Positions 11,625 to 23,230 of a stretch of 64,000 nt of DNA are shown here, in pieces. Source of the DNA: Cunninghamia lanceolata (Eukaryota > Streptophyta > Pinopsida > Cupressales > Cupressaceae). Within the stretch, counting starts at the first letter, position 1. Each line of letters starts with the position of its first letter. The notes below the pieces were generated by a model. The model was not told where the DNA came from and ran no database searches. It was given only the letters and a program-made list of their open reading frames with translations. The position numbers were made by a program, and so were the translations under genes. The DNA lies in NCBI GenBank assembly GCA_027924645.1, contig BSBN01000781.1:3844001-3908000 (forward strand). The letters run 5' to 3'.

Positions 11625-12881
11625 TGTTAAGTGGGGAAAAGGATGAGTGATGGAAATTATACATACTAGATCAAAATCCTCTTCCATAATAACATTCAAG
11701 GACAAGATTGAGCTAAATACAACCAAGAAGAAGGTGGACTCAGCTACAAATCTTGTGCTCCTATTTGCTATGGAAAGATGTCTTTAACCAAGCCTTTTAT
11801 CAAACCCTAGGTTAAGTATGAGTAAAACCCTAGTTATGAGATAATCAACTTGTAACAGATAAACAACAACATAAACCCATAATCTAAAAGTGCATAGATG
11901 ATCAGGGAGATATCAGAACTTGTGTCACAGAAGATGGAAAGTTAGAGGATGAATTCAGTAAACGCCCAAGTCCAGAAGTGAGATTCTATCAGAGGTTAGA
12001 ACCGAGAAGATATTGTAATTGGTGCTTAGAAGCTAGATCTAGAGCCTAAAAACCTAGAAGACTAGGACAAAAACCTCCCAAATATTTTCAAAGGAATATT
12101 CTAGAACTTCTATTAGATCCCAAAACCTTGATTCTTACACAGCCTTCTTACAACTTCAATTTCCCTAAAACCTATACCTGTAACCTGTACACAAGATGAC
12201 AAGAGAGGGGTTTGGGGGTTGTGGTGTTTAGGGATTTGCCTCAGTCAAATCTAGGGTTAGTATTCAAGCTTCCCAATATTGTTGTTAGAGAGAGAGCATG
12301 CCCTTATAGAACATAGGCCAAAGATAATCCAAATGACATGAAATGATTCAAATAATGATGATGTCACCTTAGAAGTGAAGCCCTTAGGAGAATGAAGATC
12401 CTTCAACTCATAAGGAGATGGATGATGATTCCAAATCTACAACAAACACACATAATACAAACACAAATCTGCAACAATAACACAATGAATACCATGAATG
12501 CTCTTTGCTCCAATATCATAATTTTGTAATATCCATCTAGGTTATAAATGAATTCAAAAACAAACTTATATATGCTTTCCAGCTAACATTCATGAAATTA
12601 AATCACAAAAGCTGACAAAGAGGAACATTTTTAAAGGTCCTATGCTGACATGATATTAATTGGCCCCGACCAATCAGGGGGGACTTGGGCGGTTGGCACC
12701 CAAGTCTAGGACCCCCTTTTTAGTCTGGGGTGAGATTTAGGAGGGGCCCAAGGTCCCAAATTTACATTAGTTCTGGGCAATCTCTTTGGGATGATCAATT
12801 ATAATGCATAATGTCATTACAAGGACCTAGGAGCTAAACTAGGAGGTAAAAAGGCATGTGTCCACTTTTTACTCCATAACA
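11625..12881 (-). repeat. LARD-1 left LTR (3' LTR of the minus-strand element)
   Basis: Begins TGTTAAGTGG, ends CTCCATAACA, 1257 bp, aligned along its length with 16369-16962 plus 19042-19698. It contains a perfect 8-bp stem hairpin GACTTGGG/CCCAAGTC at 12682-12706 with a 9-nt loop; the right copy has lost two bases of one arm. Confidence 0.9.
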
Positions 12882-14985
12882 TTTAGCCCCACTTTAATGT
12901 GTGTATGATCTTATGATCCATACTTGCATTAAAGTATGGTCAAAGAACATCAAACACAAGAGCAAAGACACACACTAAGTTTGAAGGACTATTTCTAGCC
13001 CCCAGACTTAGGCAAACATAAGAAAACACTTAATAGTCATGCAAGACACAATGAATACAGTAAGGAGGCACACAATACATAGAGAAGATAGTGAAAACAT
13101 GTAATACACGGAGAAGACATGATTAAGCAATTGTATATATATATATAAAATTCTAACTAGGAACATAAAACACACACCGTGGAGGGAGGTCATCACTACG
13201 TGCCTTTAGACCACAAAAACACACAAAACTCATAGTGTGGATGGATCTCATTGCTACACATCTTTAAACCATGCAAAAACACGTAAGACACACAAGGAAG
13301 ACACATAAAACACACGGAATACATGAGCATTGTAGATTATGTCATAGAGAGACTATACATCTTATACACAGCAAACACGGGTGATAGGGAGGAGCTCATC
13401 GCTACATTCCACTATCTAAGAAACGCTAAACACACATGATGATTGAGCTACACTACCACAACTGCTAAAGACATACTTAAGGGTGAATAACTCAAGATCT
13501 AGCCTCACGTCACAATGAGGACTTTGCTTAAAAGGATGTGCAACTAGCTCAAGAGTTACACCATCCTATCTTCCATAGAAGGACTTTCAAAATGCAACCC
13601 CACTCGTATCACAGAGATGCCTTATAGTGAAAAGGAAGCATGTTCTTAAAGTATACAACCCCACCTACATCACAGAGATGCCTTATAGTGAAAAGGAGGT
13701 ATATGTAACAAGATAAAATACACAACCCCACCTGCATCATGGAGACACCTTACCGTGAAAAGGAAGTGTATGTGTGTCAATGTAAAAAGTAATCAAGTAG
13801 TTACCATGATATATGCCCCCACCTTAAAGTGGTTAATCCCGCTCGCTAGTATCAAGCACATTTAAGGTAAAGTGAAAACATGCAAGGGAACAAGAGCTTT
13901 TGCAAAGCCCATGCCCCATAGTGACATGTGCTTATGATCACCGAATGTTCCCACAAACACATCAATATCATTTGCTAACATAATCAACAATATATAAGAT
14001 TTGGTTATAAAATCTATTCTAGGATAACAACCAAATCAATTCATGCAAGTTATACATAAATCATATCACATAATAGACCAAGGCTACACTTGTGGGTTTG
14101 GAACCGAGTATAGACATGAGGTTATACTGCAGGTGTCTCAGAACTAAGTGTGGCTACAAGGTGAGATACAAAACAATCCAAAGTGCATAGAAGAAGATTT
14201 AGAGTATTGTAAAGGTTTGTCACAACAAATTTCATAATACGAATCATGACACCGAGTGATTCTACTAGTCAAGCATTAGTAATATATCAACCCCATCTTT
14301 ATATATGGACTAGGTCCATTTTTTCTTTTCTTGCTGAAGGAAAGCATGATCCTTATCAATATTTAGTTGTTTTCGTGATCCACCAACTAGTAGAGTTACT
14401 AAATAATAGAAACAATAAAAATGAGAGAGGATAAAAAGTGACTTGGGTTTACAACATGGGAAGATGCCCCCAAGACATCCTCCACAACATTATGCCCCCA
14501 AGGCAGAATACACAACAATGAAATAGATGTAAGGAATAGAAGAATAGAGAAACACATAGAAGAATAGTCACAATAGAGGAGGTATCCTTGTATCCTTGAC
14601 CTTACAATAGTATCAAGGGTCATCCAAAGAGACCTAAACAACATTTGACACAAGATAGGGGAACACAACACATAGGAGAAGGCCACCCATGAGAGAAACT
14701 CAAAGAGGTGCTACATCAAAAGTGGCTAAAAGGGTGAGAAATACTTATCTGCTATCTTTGATCTTGATCTTTATATTCATTGTTAAGGATTTGTCTCGTA
14801 TTCTTCCTTCCCTTTGAATCATGTTGTCCACATTTTCCTATATTTGTGAAGAGGAAACCATAGGAGTTGGTAATGGAAATCTTTTCTCTTAAAGGTTTTC
14901 TCTTGCAATATGTAAAGGTGGTGGAGGAGGAGCCTTAAAAATTCCCATTTCAGTTGGTTTAGATGGTGTTGGAGCACCTTGAACC
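12882..14985. other. LARD-1 interior, non-coding part
   Basis: No ORF of note. It includes stretches rich in ACACA motifs (about 12950-13450) and a triplicated 61-67-bp unit at 13595-13770. The CCCCACTTTAATG run at the left end is the complement of the likely polypurine tract. Confidence 0.6.
13595..13770. repeat. three tandem copies of a 61-67-bp unit in LARD-1
   Basis: The unit starts CAACCCCAC and continues ATCACAGAGATGCCTTATAG then TGAAAAGGA. Starts are at 13595, 13656 and 13723. The third copy is the most diverged (ATGGAGACACCTTACCG). Confidence 0.85.
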
Positions 14986-15828
14986 TTAGGCATAGTACTT
15001 TTTATTTTGAGTATGGTCAACATCTCTCCCCAAAGCATATAATTTAGGAGAACTATTCATGTTTTCCTCATCATTAGAGATATCCAGAGTTTTGAATCGT
15101 TCCAGCAATGGTAAGCTATCTATATCTCCATTTATGATGTTGTTGAGAAGAGTTTTAAGATTAGTAGATGAATCTTCATTATCAATGGATTGAGGAAGTT
15201 GTTCAATAGAATACTCTTCATCTTGGGCAGGAAGAGCATTGGAATGAAGAGATGGTGGGAGGGTGTTAAGGAATGTACCAATGATTTCATCTTCTTGCTC
15301 CAAAATTTCCTCACAAGTGGGAACTATTTTGGGAGAAGGATCTAAATCATTAGGTGAGGTAGACGAAGCTATGTCAACTTCATATGTCTTAGAGATGATG
15401 TCCATGATGTCTTCATGAAAATAAGTCACAGGAGGATCATCATCATCACTTTCTTCATTATTATCTATGAATGTAGTGAGATCTTCTAATATCGAAGGAT
15501 ATATTCCCATGAGAGTTATGAAGCTATCAAAATTAGATATATAACAAAGAATTTCATAGGTGGAACACATAGAAATGTCAATGTCATCTATATGTATTAT
15601 TTTATTTAAGACATGAGGATACTTTTTGGTAAATTTAGAGAACTTTTCAAAGTCTATAATGTATGTAAACAAATCTTCCAAAGATGAATAACAAAAAGCA
15701 TCCATAATGAGAGCTTTGCACACCAAGGCACTAGATTGAAGAATTGGGTTTTTGAAGATCAAAAACACACTAAATTCACTACAAACAAAGTAAGTATGAT
15801 GTGAAGAGTAAGCTACACCATAAGGCAA
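14986..15828 (-). CDS. LARD-1 ORF, 280-aa acidic protein of unknown function
   Basis: An uninterrupted 280-codon frame on the element's sense strand, beginning about 540 bp after the proposed primer site, which is the usual place for gag. I recognise no gag domain, zinc knuckle, protease motif or other family. The N-terminal half is hydrophobic and aromatic; a second possible start is the Met in MDAFCYSSLEDLF (residue 42). The middle has an acidic run (NNEESDDDD near residue 125), and the C-terminal half is rich in Asp, Glu, Ser, Asn and Leu. No signal peptide or zinc motif is clear. Survival of a complete frame in an element whose LTRs are visibly diverged is notable, but a chance remnant of an ancestral gag is also possible. 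Confidence 0.5.
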   Translation of the reverse strand: MPYGVAYSSHHTYFVCSEFSVFLIFKNPILQSSALVCKALIMDAFCYSSLEDLFTYIIDFEKFSKFTKKYPHVLNKIIHIDDIDISMCSTYEILCYISNFDSFITLMGIYPSILEDLTTFIDNNEESDDDDPPVTYFHEDIMDIISKTYEVDIASSTSPNDLDPSPKIVPTCEEILEQEDEIIGTFLNTLPPSLHSNALPAQDEEYSIEQLPQSIDNEDSSTNLKTLLNNIINGDIDSLPLLERFKTLDISNDEENMNSSPKLYALGRDVDHTQNKKYYA

Positions 15829-16350
15829 TGTGAATGATTTTAAAAGTTTGCTCAGAGAAGAGTGTTAAAGCCCTTAATGTTGAAATACACAATGTGCAAT
15901 TGCAAAATTTGAAATTTTAATGCAAGGATGTGAAATGAAGCAACACTACAATTAAAAATCAGATTTGAATGAATGTTTATGATAGCAGAAAAATCTAAAA
16001 TGAGATTTTTACTATAAACCCTAGCTTTGCAAATGACTGGGTTATAGGAAATAAATGCAAATTTTCTACAAAACCCTAGCAAATGAGATCTTCAAATGCA
16101 AGATGTGCTATTATGAAATGACTAGTTGCTGTAATATGGATCAGATCTGATGTAAAATTTAGAGAATTAGATGTTTCCAATGATATGCAATGAAACTAAT
16201 GCAAAACTATGCCTTTATGCAAGCCTAGAATATTTATTTTTTTCACAGTTTTCAAATTTATGCAAGATTTTTCAATGAATGATGATAAGTATGATATGAA
16301 ATTTAATGAAAGATCTAAATTAAACACTCAACAAGATGCAAATGCTCGAT
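15829..16350 (-). other. LARD-1 leader between ORF and primer site
   Basis: AT-rich sequence without a domain-bearing ORF; on the element strand it is the 5' untranslated leader before the 280-codon ORF. Confidence 0.55.
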
Positions 16351-16365
16351 GCTACAGGTTCACCA
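16351..16365 (-). other. LARD-1 candidate primer-binding site
   Basis: The minus strand reads TGGTGAACCTGTAGC three bases inside the LTR end. It begins with the TGG expected opposite a tRNA CCA end, but I cannot name the tRNA. Confidence 0.5.
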
Positions 16366-16368
16366 AAA

Positions 16369-19300
16369 TGTTAAGTGGAAAAAAGGATGAGTGATGCAAG
16401 TATACAAACTAGATCAAAACCCTCTTCCACAATAACATTCAAGGACAAGATTTAGCTAAATCACAACCAAGAAGAAGGTGGACTCAGCTATAGATCTTTT
16501 GCTCCTTTTTGATATGGATGTGTTTTAACCAAGATTTTTATCAAACCATAGGTTAAGTATGAGTAAAACCCTAGTTATGAGATAATCAGCTTGTAACAAA
16601 CAAATAACAAAAGAGACCCAAAATTTGAAAATGCAGAGATGATCAGGGAGATATTAGAACCTATGTCATAGAAGCTAGAAAGTTAGAGGATGAATTTGGT
16701 AACCACCCAAGTCTAGAAGTGAGAATCTTCTAGAGGTCAGAATTGAGAAGATGTTGTAATTGATGCTTAGAAGCCAGATCCAGAGCTTGAAAACTTTGAA
16801 GACTAGGGCAACAACCACCCAAGTCTTTTCAGAGGAATATTCCAAAACTTATGTCAGATCCTGAAACCTTGATTCCTGCACAACCTTCTTGCAACTTCAC
16901 TTTCCCTAAAACCTATACCTATAACCTACACACAAGACAACAAGAGAGGGGTTTGGGTGTTGTGGTGTGTTGTTGCTTGCACATGGAGTCTGAGTTTCAA
17001 GCAAAAAGTTGTGTTAAGGCAAAGTTTCTGTCTGACCTGATATTCCATGGGGGGGTCATATTTCAATATCAGTCATCTTAGACAAGATCACCTCGATGTT
17101 GAGTTATCACCTCATACTCACTTGATCCGCAAAGTGCAGATGTCAATTTTACATGAGGATTGATATCTACCTATCTAACGACCTCATACTTCTTGCGGAG
17201 GGTGATATTTCAAATATCAATCATCTTACGAATATCACCCTTGTCGCAAAATATCACCCTATGCCAATATGATGGTGATGTCATCTAGGTCCGATGGGAT
17301 GCATCATATGGTCTTCAACATGACAATTATTATTGACACCTATGCTAGGGGTCCCACCAATCATTGATCATGGTGATATTTGTTATCAGGGTGATATTGA
17401 ATATCAGGTGAGCTCAGTAGGAGGTTCACAGATATAAGGGGTCTGGCTGACGAGGTATTGTACAGGATGATCATCGGTATGACAAGCAATATCGGTGCGG
17501 GTGAGGAGTGTTGCTCCGACAGCATGAGCTACCCTGATGAGGTCTAAGCTAGCATCATTGGGAGCAAAATCACTGACTATTGTCTTGCGGTGTGGTCCTG
17601 CTTATAAAGCATTGGAGAGGTCATTGTAGGGCAAATGTGGGATAATCAGTTCTCACATATTTGAAAAGTCAGTAGTCACTAAGATAAGCTTGCATGGCAT
17701 GATCCGATTGGTCAATAGCTTGCTCGTTCAATTTTAGGCCGTAGATCTTGGTGGGTAGAGATGAATCGACGGTTCTGTTCAAACAAAGGGTCTTCTTTGT
17801 GCATGCATCTATTTCTTGGCAAGCAAATTACAAGGTGCACAGTCAACTGCATACCTAAGACTATGAGTTGGTATGCCATTAATGGCAGACATTACAGAAG
17901 TATGGGCGAAGGCATGGACAGATCAACTACCTGATTGAAGATGTAAATCCCTAGGCGGCGACACAGGGCTCGAATCCAACCACCCCTGCCTCCTCTTCTG
18001 CCTGTTGCATTCAATGTTTGAAGCACCATTTCTCATGATGCACTATATTTGGCAAATTTTGAATTGCCATGTGATTAATGTTGAGTACACCTTCCTGCTG
18101 TATATAGTAGACTGTGTTACTCATTTGCGGTTGTTGAAAACTAGACAAATTTTAGTGTTGTGATAAGATACAACTTCATTGGTGGCTCTATCTTGGGTGT
18201 CTTGTGAGTTTATGAATCTCATGTTGTATGTTTCATGCATAAACTTATTAGTTTCATGTTGATTTAAATGAGTAATGCTGCATTGCATGTGTTATGTTAT
18301 CTGTCTCCAAATTAAGTGTGTTCTTCTTCTGAATCTAAATAGCTTAGGGATGTTTAAGATTGTAGAATATGGGTTTGCTATATTGAATGCTGGACTTCTT
18401 ACCTTTGCTCAAGGAGTAGGTTAAATTTTTTAGGTTAAGTGTTGGGAAGAATATATTGTAGTGAGGATGTTTGTAAGCAGGGATATTTGAATACTGAATT
18501 TTTGGAAGTATCTGTAAGGCAAACACTAAAAATCCCCTTGATATCCAGTCTTTGGTATATGTTTATGCTGATCATTCACATGTGTATGTCTATTGACTCT
18601 AAGCCCTGGATAGGCACCAGTCTGGTCTTGTATTGAGGTTACAACCAAGGTCCTAGTTTTGCATCCAAATACCAAAAATCAAACTCAAACTTTAAACAAA
18701 CCTTTAGGACATTTAGAAATAGTTTTAGAACCAAAATCTCTGTCTCACAACTGATCATAGGCCCAAATCTAGCCCCTTTACACTTATTTCATAGTTTTGG
18801 TCTACATAAAGGAGGATTTATCTACTTTGTATCAACATCCCAACTGATCCATAGAAGCATCTCATGGGTGTTGAATAGGGAATACCCCCCTTGGTTCTGT
18901 AGTGCCTAAAGAAGAAGAGGAGATATCTATAGAGTCTATCTCCTGTACTGTTGGCCCCTGGCCCAGGAATCCTATTGATCAATGATGGCTACCTTGTAGG
19001 GATAACTGAGAAAAAGCATCCAGTCTGGGAAAAATCCAACATGGTGTTTAGAGATTTCCCTCAGTCAAATCTCAGGTTAGTATTCAAGCTTCCCAACACT
19101 GTTGTTAGAGAGAGAGTGTGCCCTTGCAGGTCAGAGGCTAAAGATAATCCAAATGATGAAATGATTCAGACAATGATGATGTCACCTTGGAGGTGAATCC
19201 CTTAGGAGAATGAAGATCCTTCAACTCATAAGGAGATGGATGATTATTCCAAATCTGTAATAAACACACACAATACAAACACAAATCTGCAACAATAACA

Positions 19301-19698
19301 TAATGAGTTCCTTGAATACTCTTTGCTCCAATATCATAAGTTTGCAATATCCATGTAGGTTACAAATAAATTCAAAAACACACTTAGATATGCTTTCCCG
19401 CTAACATTCATGAAATTAAATCACAAAAGCTGACAAAGAGGAACATTTTTAAAGGTCCTATGTCGATATGACATTAATTTGCCTCGACCAATCAATGGGG
19501 ACTTGGGCAGTTGGCACCCAGTCCGGGACCCCCTTTTGAGTCAAGGGTGAGATTTAGGAAGGGCCCAAGGTTCCAAATTTGCATTGGTTCTAGGCAATCT
19601 CTTCAAAATGGTCAATTACAATGCATAATGTCATTACGAGGACCTAGGAGCCAAACTAGGAGGTAAAAAGGCATGTGTCCACCTTTTACTCCGTAACA
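16369..19698 (-). repeat. LARD-1 right LTR (5' LTR), interrupted
   Basis: Starts TGTTAAGTGG and ends CCGTAACA. It aligns with the left LTR up to 16967, where a 2074-bp insertion with a TGGTG duplication intervenes, and again from 19042. Without the insertion and one duplication copy it is about 1251 bp against 1257 bp for the left copy. Confidence 0.9.
16968..19041. mobile_element. solo-LTR-like insertion of 2074 bp inside LARD-1
   Basis: Begins TGTTGTTGCTTGC and ends AAAATCCAACA, so TGTTG...CAACA inverted ends, with a perfect five-base duplication TGGTG at 16963-16967 and 19042-19046. The undamaged LARD-1 LTR at 12220-12235 has an uninterrupted version of the target. No ORF with a domain and no pair of internal direct repeats is visible, so a solo LTR from recombination is the simplest reading. 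A small non-autonomous element cannot be excluded. It is moderately GC-rich near 17400-18000 compared with its surroundings. Confidence 0.82.
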
Positions 19699-19703
19699 GT
19701 GAC

Positions 19704-20211
19704 AATGGATAAAATATACCTTTTAGGTTACTTTCTATAATATTGAAGGAGCATAACATCTTATTTTCCCTAGTATTTATTACTGGCAAACTTGAGGCAC
19801 CCTTGTTGGCCATGTATAAATGATAGACACAATTCATATCCACTTTGGTGCTTTTAAAATCCATGTGGATAAGGCTTCCCATTACATTATTTTCATTGAT
19901 TATCTTTAAGGAAGTCAAAATCAACACATTAGAAGGTGAATTGATTAAAACATATTTTAGAAAAAATTTCTTTTGGGAAATATATAGAACAGAAAAGGAG
20001 GGCATGGAAAAAAATACATGGGAAGAAGAAAATAGAGATACATGTAGATAGGGAAAAAATACAAAAAAGGAGAGGAAGGGTTGAAGAAAGGAAGGAAGGA
20101 GTCATGGAAATGTGAAGATAATTTTAAAAATAAGAAATTAAAGAAAAGAGGCGTGGCATGTAGAGAGTGGAAGATATAAAAGAAAGAAGCTAATTAACAA
20201 GAAGTAGCAAC
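19704..20211 (+). repeat. Gypsy-2 5' LTR, part 2
   Basis: Continues the LTR alignment after LARD-1: 19704 onwards matches 23782-24285 (ATAAAATATAC..., TGGATAA-GC-CCCATTACAT, purine-rich GGGAAGAAGAAAA and GAAGCTAATTAACA blocks). It ends at the GCAAC target of the next insertion. Confidence 0.87.
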
Positions 20212-20769
20212 TATTAGGAATTACATGCAGAAGATATCAATTAAATGCAAATAAAGATTAAATAGAGGAATGAAAATAAATATAAATAATAACAGTGAAA
20301 GACAAGTTTTAACGTGGTTCACCCAAACTCGGGCTACATCCACCAACAGAGAATCCAATATTATTATCCATCAAATCAAACTGATTACAACCAGCAATCC
20401 TTGCAACTCAATACCGCTGCAAATGCTACAATACAATGTCAACAAAAACCCTAACCCTTAGTCACTTTTATCAAGCCTTATGTCAGTTACAAAATAAGTT
20501 TTTTTATGTCAGTCAATAGAAAAATAACTTCTGACGCCTTTATGAAATAATAGGCAATTTTTGCTTTAGGGGTGCTACCCCCTGCAGCCCCCAAACCCCC
20601 ACCATGGGCTCCGCCCCCAGGCCCCCGCCAGGGGGATAAGCCCCTCGGGCCCTGCAGGAGGGGCTCTACCCCCCCTGCACTCTCCCGTTAAATAATTTGG
20701 GGGGAAACTGTGTCGATAAAGTTGGGGAAAATTTAACCTCTGAGTCTGATTAGGCTCCATATAACAACA
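20212..20769 (-). mobile_element. 558-bp solo-LTR-like insertion in the Gypsy-2 LTR
   Basis: The Gypsy-2 3' LTR runs straight through GTGGCAAC-TTGGG near 24282, whereas here 558 bp separate GTAGCAAC and TTGGG. Flanks are GCAAC (20207-20211) and ACAAC (20770-20774), five bases with one mismatch. On the minus strand it starts TGTTGTTATATGGAGCC and ends CCTAATA, close to TG...CA. It carries an ACGTGGTTCACCC block (near 20310) common in plant LTRs, and a GC-rich patch at 20570-20695 unlike anything else in the window. Confidence 0.75.
20570..20695. repeat. GC-rich block of short complementary C- and G-runs
   Basis: Within about 125 bp there are repeated C5-C7 and G4-G5 runs with inverted partners such as CCCTGCAG/CTGCAGG and GCCCCTCGGGCC, in a region that is otherwise strongly AT-rich. 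It could fold into hairpins. Function unknown. Confidence 0.7.
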
Positions 20770-20774
20770 ACAAC

Positions 20775-21262
20775 TTGGGAAAGGCATAGACAAATAAAGA
20801 ATAATAAGAGAGAAGTAGAGGTAGATTAAAGAAATAAATAGACAAAAGGTATTAAAGAAGAATAGGAAAGAGAGAGAGGCTATGGAAATTGAAAAAAAGA
20901 AGAAATGAGGAAGGGGACTGTAGTATGAAATAATATAAAAGAGGTCAATTGGAAGTTAGGAAACCAGAATTTGGAAACAAAGTGACAAGGCATATCAGAA
21001 TTGAAGCCTTCATATTAAAATTTTAATTTGAGAAAGGAATAAATACCATATTGCATATTTACTAGTGAAATAAATAATACAATAATCTCTTTTGTTTATG
21101 TTGTGATTTTTGAAATAGTTTGGTGATTTTTTTCTGAACTCCAAGGCTGAATGAATGAATATGTGTATTAAATTTTATTTTTGAAATTGAATTGAATTTG
21201 GGGATTAATTTTAGCTACTTGATTTGGTGGTCTAAGAAGGCACCCAGATCCCGTCTACACCA
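20775..21262 (+). repeat. Gypsy-2 5' LTR, part 3
   Basis: Matches 24286-24664 of the 3' LTR from TTGGGAAAG to GAACTCCAA, then adds about 130 bp missing from the 3' copy and ends CTACACCA before the primer site. Confidence 0.86.
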
Positions 21263-21264
21263 AT

Positions 21265-21277
21265 TGGTATTAGAGCC
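21265..21277 (+). other. Gypsy-2 primer-binding site
   Basis: TGGTATTAGAGCC, one base different from the initiator Met-tRNA complement, two bases after the LTR end. Confidence 0.88.
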
Positions 21278-21399
21278 AATATGGGATCATGTCAAGGAGA
21301 ATTCCTAGAAGATTTTGTTGTGGGTAAGTGAATAGAGGAAAGGCCTACAACTAAAGAGGGTTTGTGAAGGCATGGTACATAGGGGAAGACCCAAGGCAT

Positions 21400-22300
21400 T
21401 CAAAATGAGTGAAATTATAGAGATGTTGAGAGGGATAACAACAAGACTAGAAACGATGGATGGAGCATAGAGAAGAGGAGTATGCATAGAGGATGTTAGT
21501 GAAGATGAAAAAAAAGAACAAGAACTTGGGATGGAAGATGAAATGGATGAATCAAAAGGAATATTCTTGAGAGCAATGTGCAAAATTAGTAGAAAACCAA
21601 GGTTGGATCCACCCTGTTACAATGGTAATTTAAATCTAGAAGAGCGTATAGATTAGATTTCTAAAATGGAGAAATATATTGATTATGAATCCATTCAAGA
21701 CCTAAAGAGAGTGAAATTTGTTACTACAACATTAAAAGGGCATGCATCCCTATGGTGGGATCATGTGCAATTAGATAGACACAAAAGATTTAAAGAGAAA
21801 ATTAGGACCTGGGATCGGCTGGTTGCAAAGATGAAAGCCAAATTTCTACTAGGAGATTATCAAATAAATTTATTTCAAAAGTTGTAGAACTTGAATTAAA
21901 AATAATCAAGTGTCTAAGACTATATAGAGGAATTTTATAATTGAATACTCAGCCTGATCATGTTGAAGAGAATAAAGAAAATATCTCTAAGTATGTAAAT
22001 GGGTTAAGATATAATATTCAAGATGAAATGACTATGTTAAAAATTAATACAGTAGAAGAGGCATATCAATTGTCTTTAAAGGCATAAGAAAAATTATCTA
22101 GAAGGCAACAAAATAACCCAAGAGGGAGAGGAAGGTCTACCATTAGAAAAGAACAAGTAAATAGTAGTAGAGGAACACAAGAATGTGAAGAGGAAATAGG
22201 AACTTCTCAAATAATTATTTACGAAAAAATACAATAGGAAGAGGTTTTACTGTCTCATGTTACAAGTGTGGAGAAGCTAGGCATAGGGCATTAGTAAAAA
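21400..22300 (+). pseudogene. Gypsy-2 gag with zinc knuckle
   Basis: After a start-like MSEIIEMLRGITTRLE segment (near 21404) the frame carries the retrotransposon gag domain: PPCYNGNLNLEERID, then MEKYIDYESIQDLKRVKFV (21666), ASLWWDHVQLDRHKRF (near 21745) and KFLLGDYQINLF. A stop after LFQKL and frameshifts follow; EEFYN and SLKA-EKL pieces continue the domain. A single knuckle, CYKCGEARHRA, is readable near 22258-22290, but its last Cys is lost. The order and blocks are those of the gag of Gypsy-1 and Gypsy-3, so it is the same broad clade. Confidence 0.84.
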
Positions 22301-22439
22301 GGGTATGGCTAGAAATCATGTTGCACAAGTAGATGTGGAATGTGTTACATCACCTCAACATACAAAAGAATACAAATGAGGAGAAGAATAAATTTTCAAA
22401 GAGTGTTACTAAAACCAAAGAAGTAGAAATAACCTACAC

Positions 22440-22800
22440 AAAGAAGAAATTTCTTTAGGATTGTATGCAAATCAAGTTGAAAGTGCTGCAAGGTGATTGT
22501 GGATAGTGGAAGTACAAATAATTTAGTCTCTCAAGAAATGGTGGAGAAACTCAATTTGAAGAAGCTTAAGCACTCCAATCCATACAAGGTCTCATGGCTA
22601 TAGAAAGGACATCAATTAGTTGTAAGTGAGTAGTGCTCAATTAATTTTCAGATTGGTAACTATATAGATGAAATTATGTGTGATGTAATACCCATGGATA
22701 CTTGCCACATTCTATTGGGTAGACCCTAGCAGTTTGATAGAGAGGCTATGTATGATGGATGAAAATATGTACACTATTGTGAAGGACGAAAATAAATTCA
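22440..22800 (+). pseudogene. Gypsy-2 aspartic protease
   Basis: The catalytic motif is IVDSGSTNNLVSQEMV at about 22494-22545, followed by KLNLKKLKHSNPYKVSWL, FQIGNYIDEIMCDVIPMD and ILLGRP, ending with FDREAMYDG. Three in-frame TAG codons occur at places where related copies have Gln, Trp or Glu. Downstream the reading goes straight to an integrase tail, so the RT, RNase H and integrase core have been deleted. Confidence 0.85.
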
Positions 22801-23024
22801 CTTTAAGTTCATTGAAAGAAAAAATTGAAATGAATAACAATGCTATAGTAAGAACTTGAGCATAGAGAAACAATTGTTAAAGTTAAAAAAATAAGTTGGG
22901 AGTGATCCACATGAAGCAGGTAAATTGAAGATTTCAATTGGTAAGAAAAACGGTGATACTAAAGGTAAGAAAAAAAATTCAAGGAGGTCAAAGATTGCTC
23001 CACAAAGGACATTAATTATGCTAA

Positions 23025-23230
23025 TTTCAAGAAAAAAGTATATAAATTTCAAGTTGGGGATTTGGTATTTGCTCATATATAGAATGAGAGATTTATAGAA
23101 GGGATGTTGGATGAGTTAAAGTGGGAGTTACTAGGACCATGTTACGTCTTGAAGAAATTTATAGTAGAAGTTTATGAGATATTTCACCAATTTTTAAAGT
23201 AAAGGATTTGTATCTTTATTGTGAAGGACA
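23025..23230 (+). pseudogene. Gypsy-2 integrase C-terminal remnant
   Basis: FKKKVYKFQVGDLVFAHI followed by GMLDELKWELLGPCYVLKKF resembles the C-terminal part of Gypsy integrases (the 'F..GD.V...L......KL..+..GPF.+++' pattern). The segment after it does not show a recognisable chromodomain. Confidence 0.65.

Larger units (their letters stand above)
11625..19698 (-). mobile_element. LARD-1: non-autonomous LTR retrotransposon inserted in the Gypsy-2 LTR
   Basis: It starts TGTTAAGTGG and ends CCGTAACA, flanked by ATGAC (11620-11624) and GTGAC (19699-19703), a five-base duplication with one mismatch. Two LTRs of about 1.25 kb (11625-12881 and 16369-19698, the latter interrupted) enclose 3487 bp. 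No reverse transcriptase, RNase H, integrase or gag domain can be recognised; the only long ORF encodes an unknown protein. A candidate primer site beside the right LTR and a purine-rich AAAGTGGGG run beside the left LTR (minus strand) both indicate minus orientation. Confidence 0.9.

Noticed and set aside
17955..17990. GGCTCGAATCC resembling a tRNA or SINE B box
   Set aside because: No matching A box or cloverleaf could be built at the right distance on either strand.
20575..20793. Gly/Pro-rich 72-codon ORF on the minus strand
   Set aside because: It is a translation of the GC-rich block in a solo-LTR-like insertion, not a gene.
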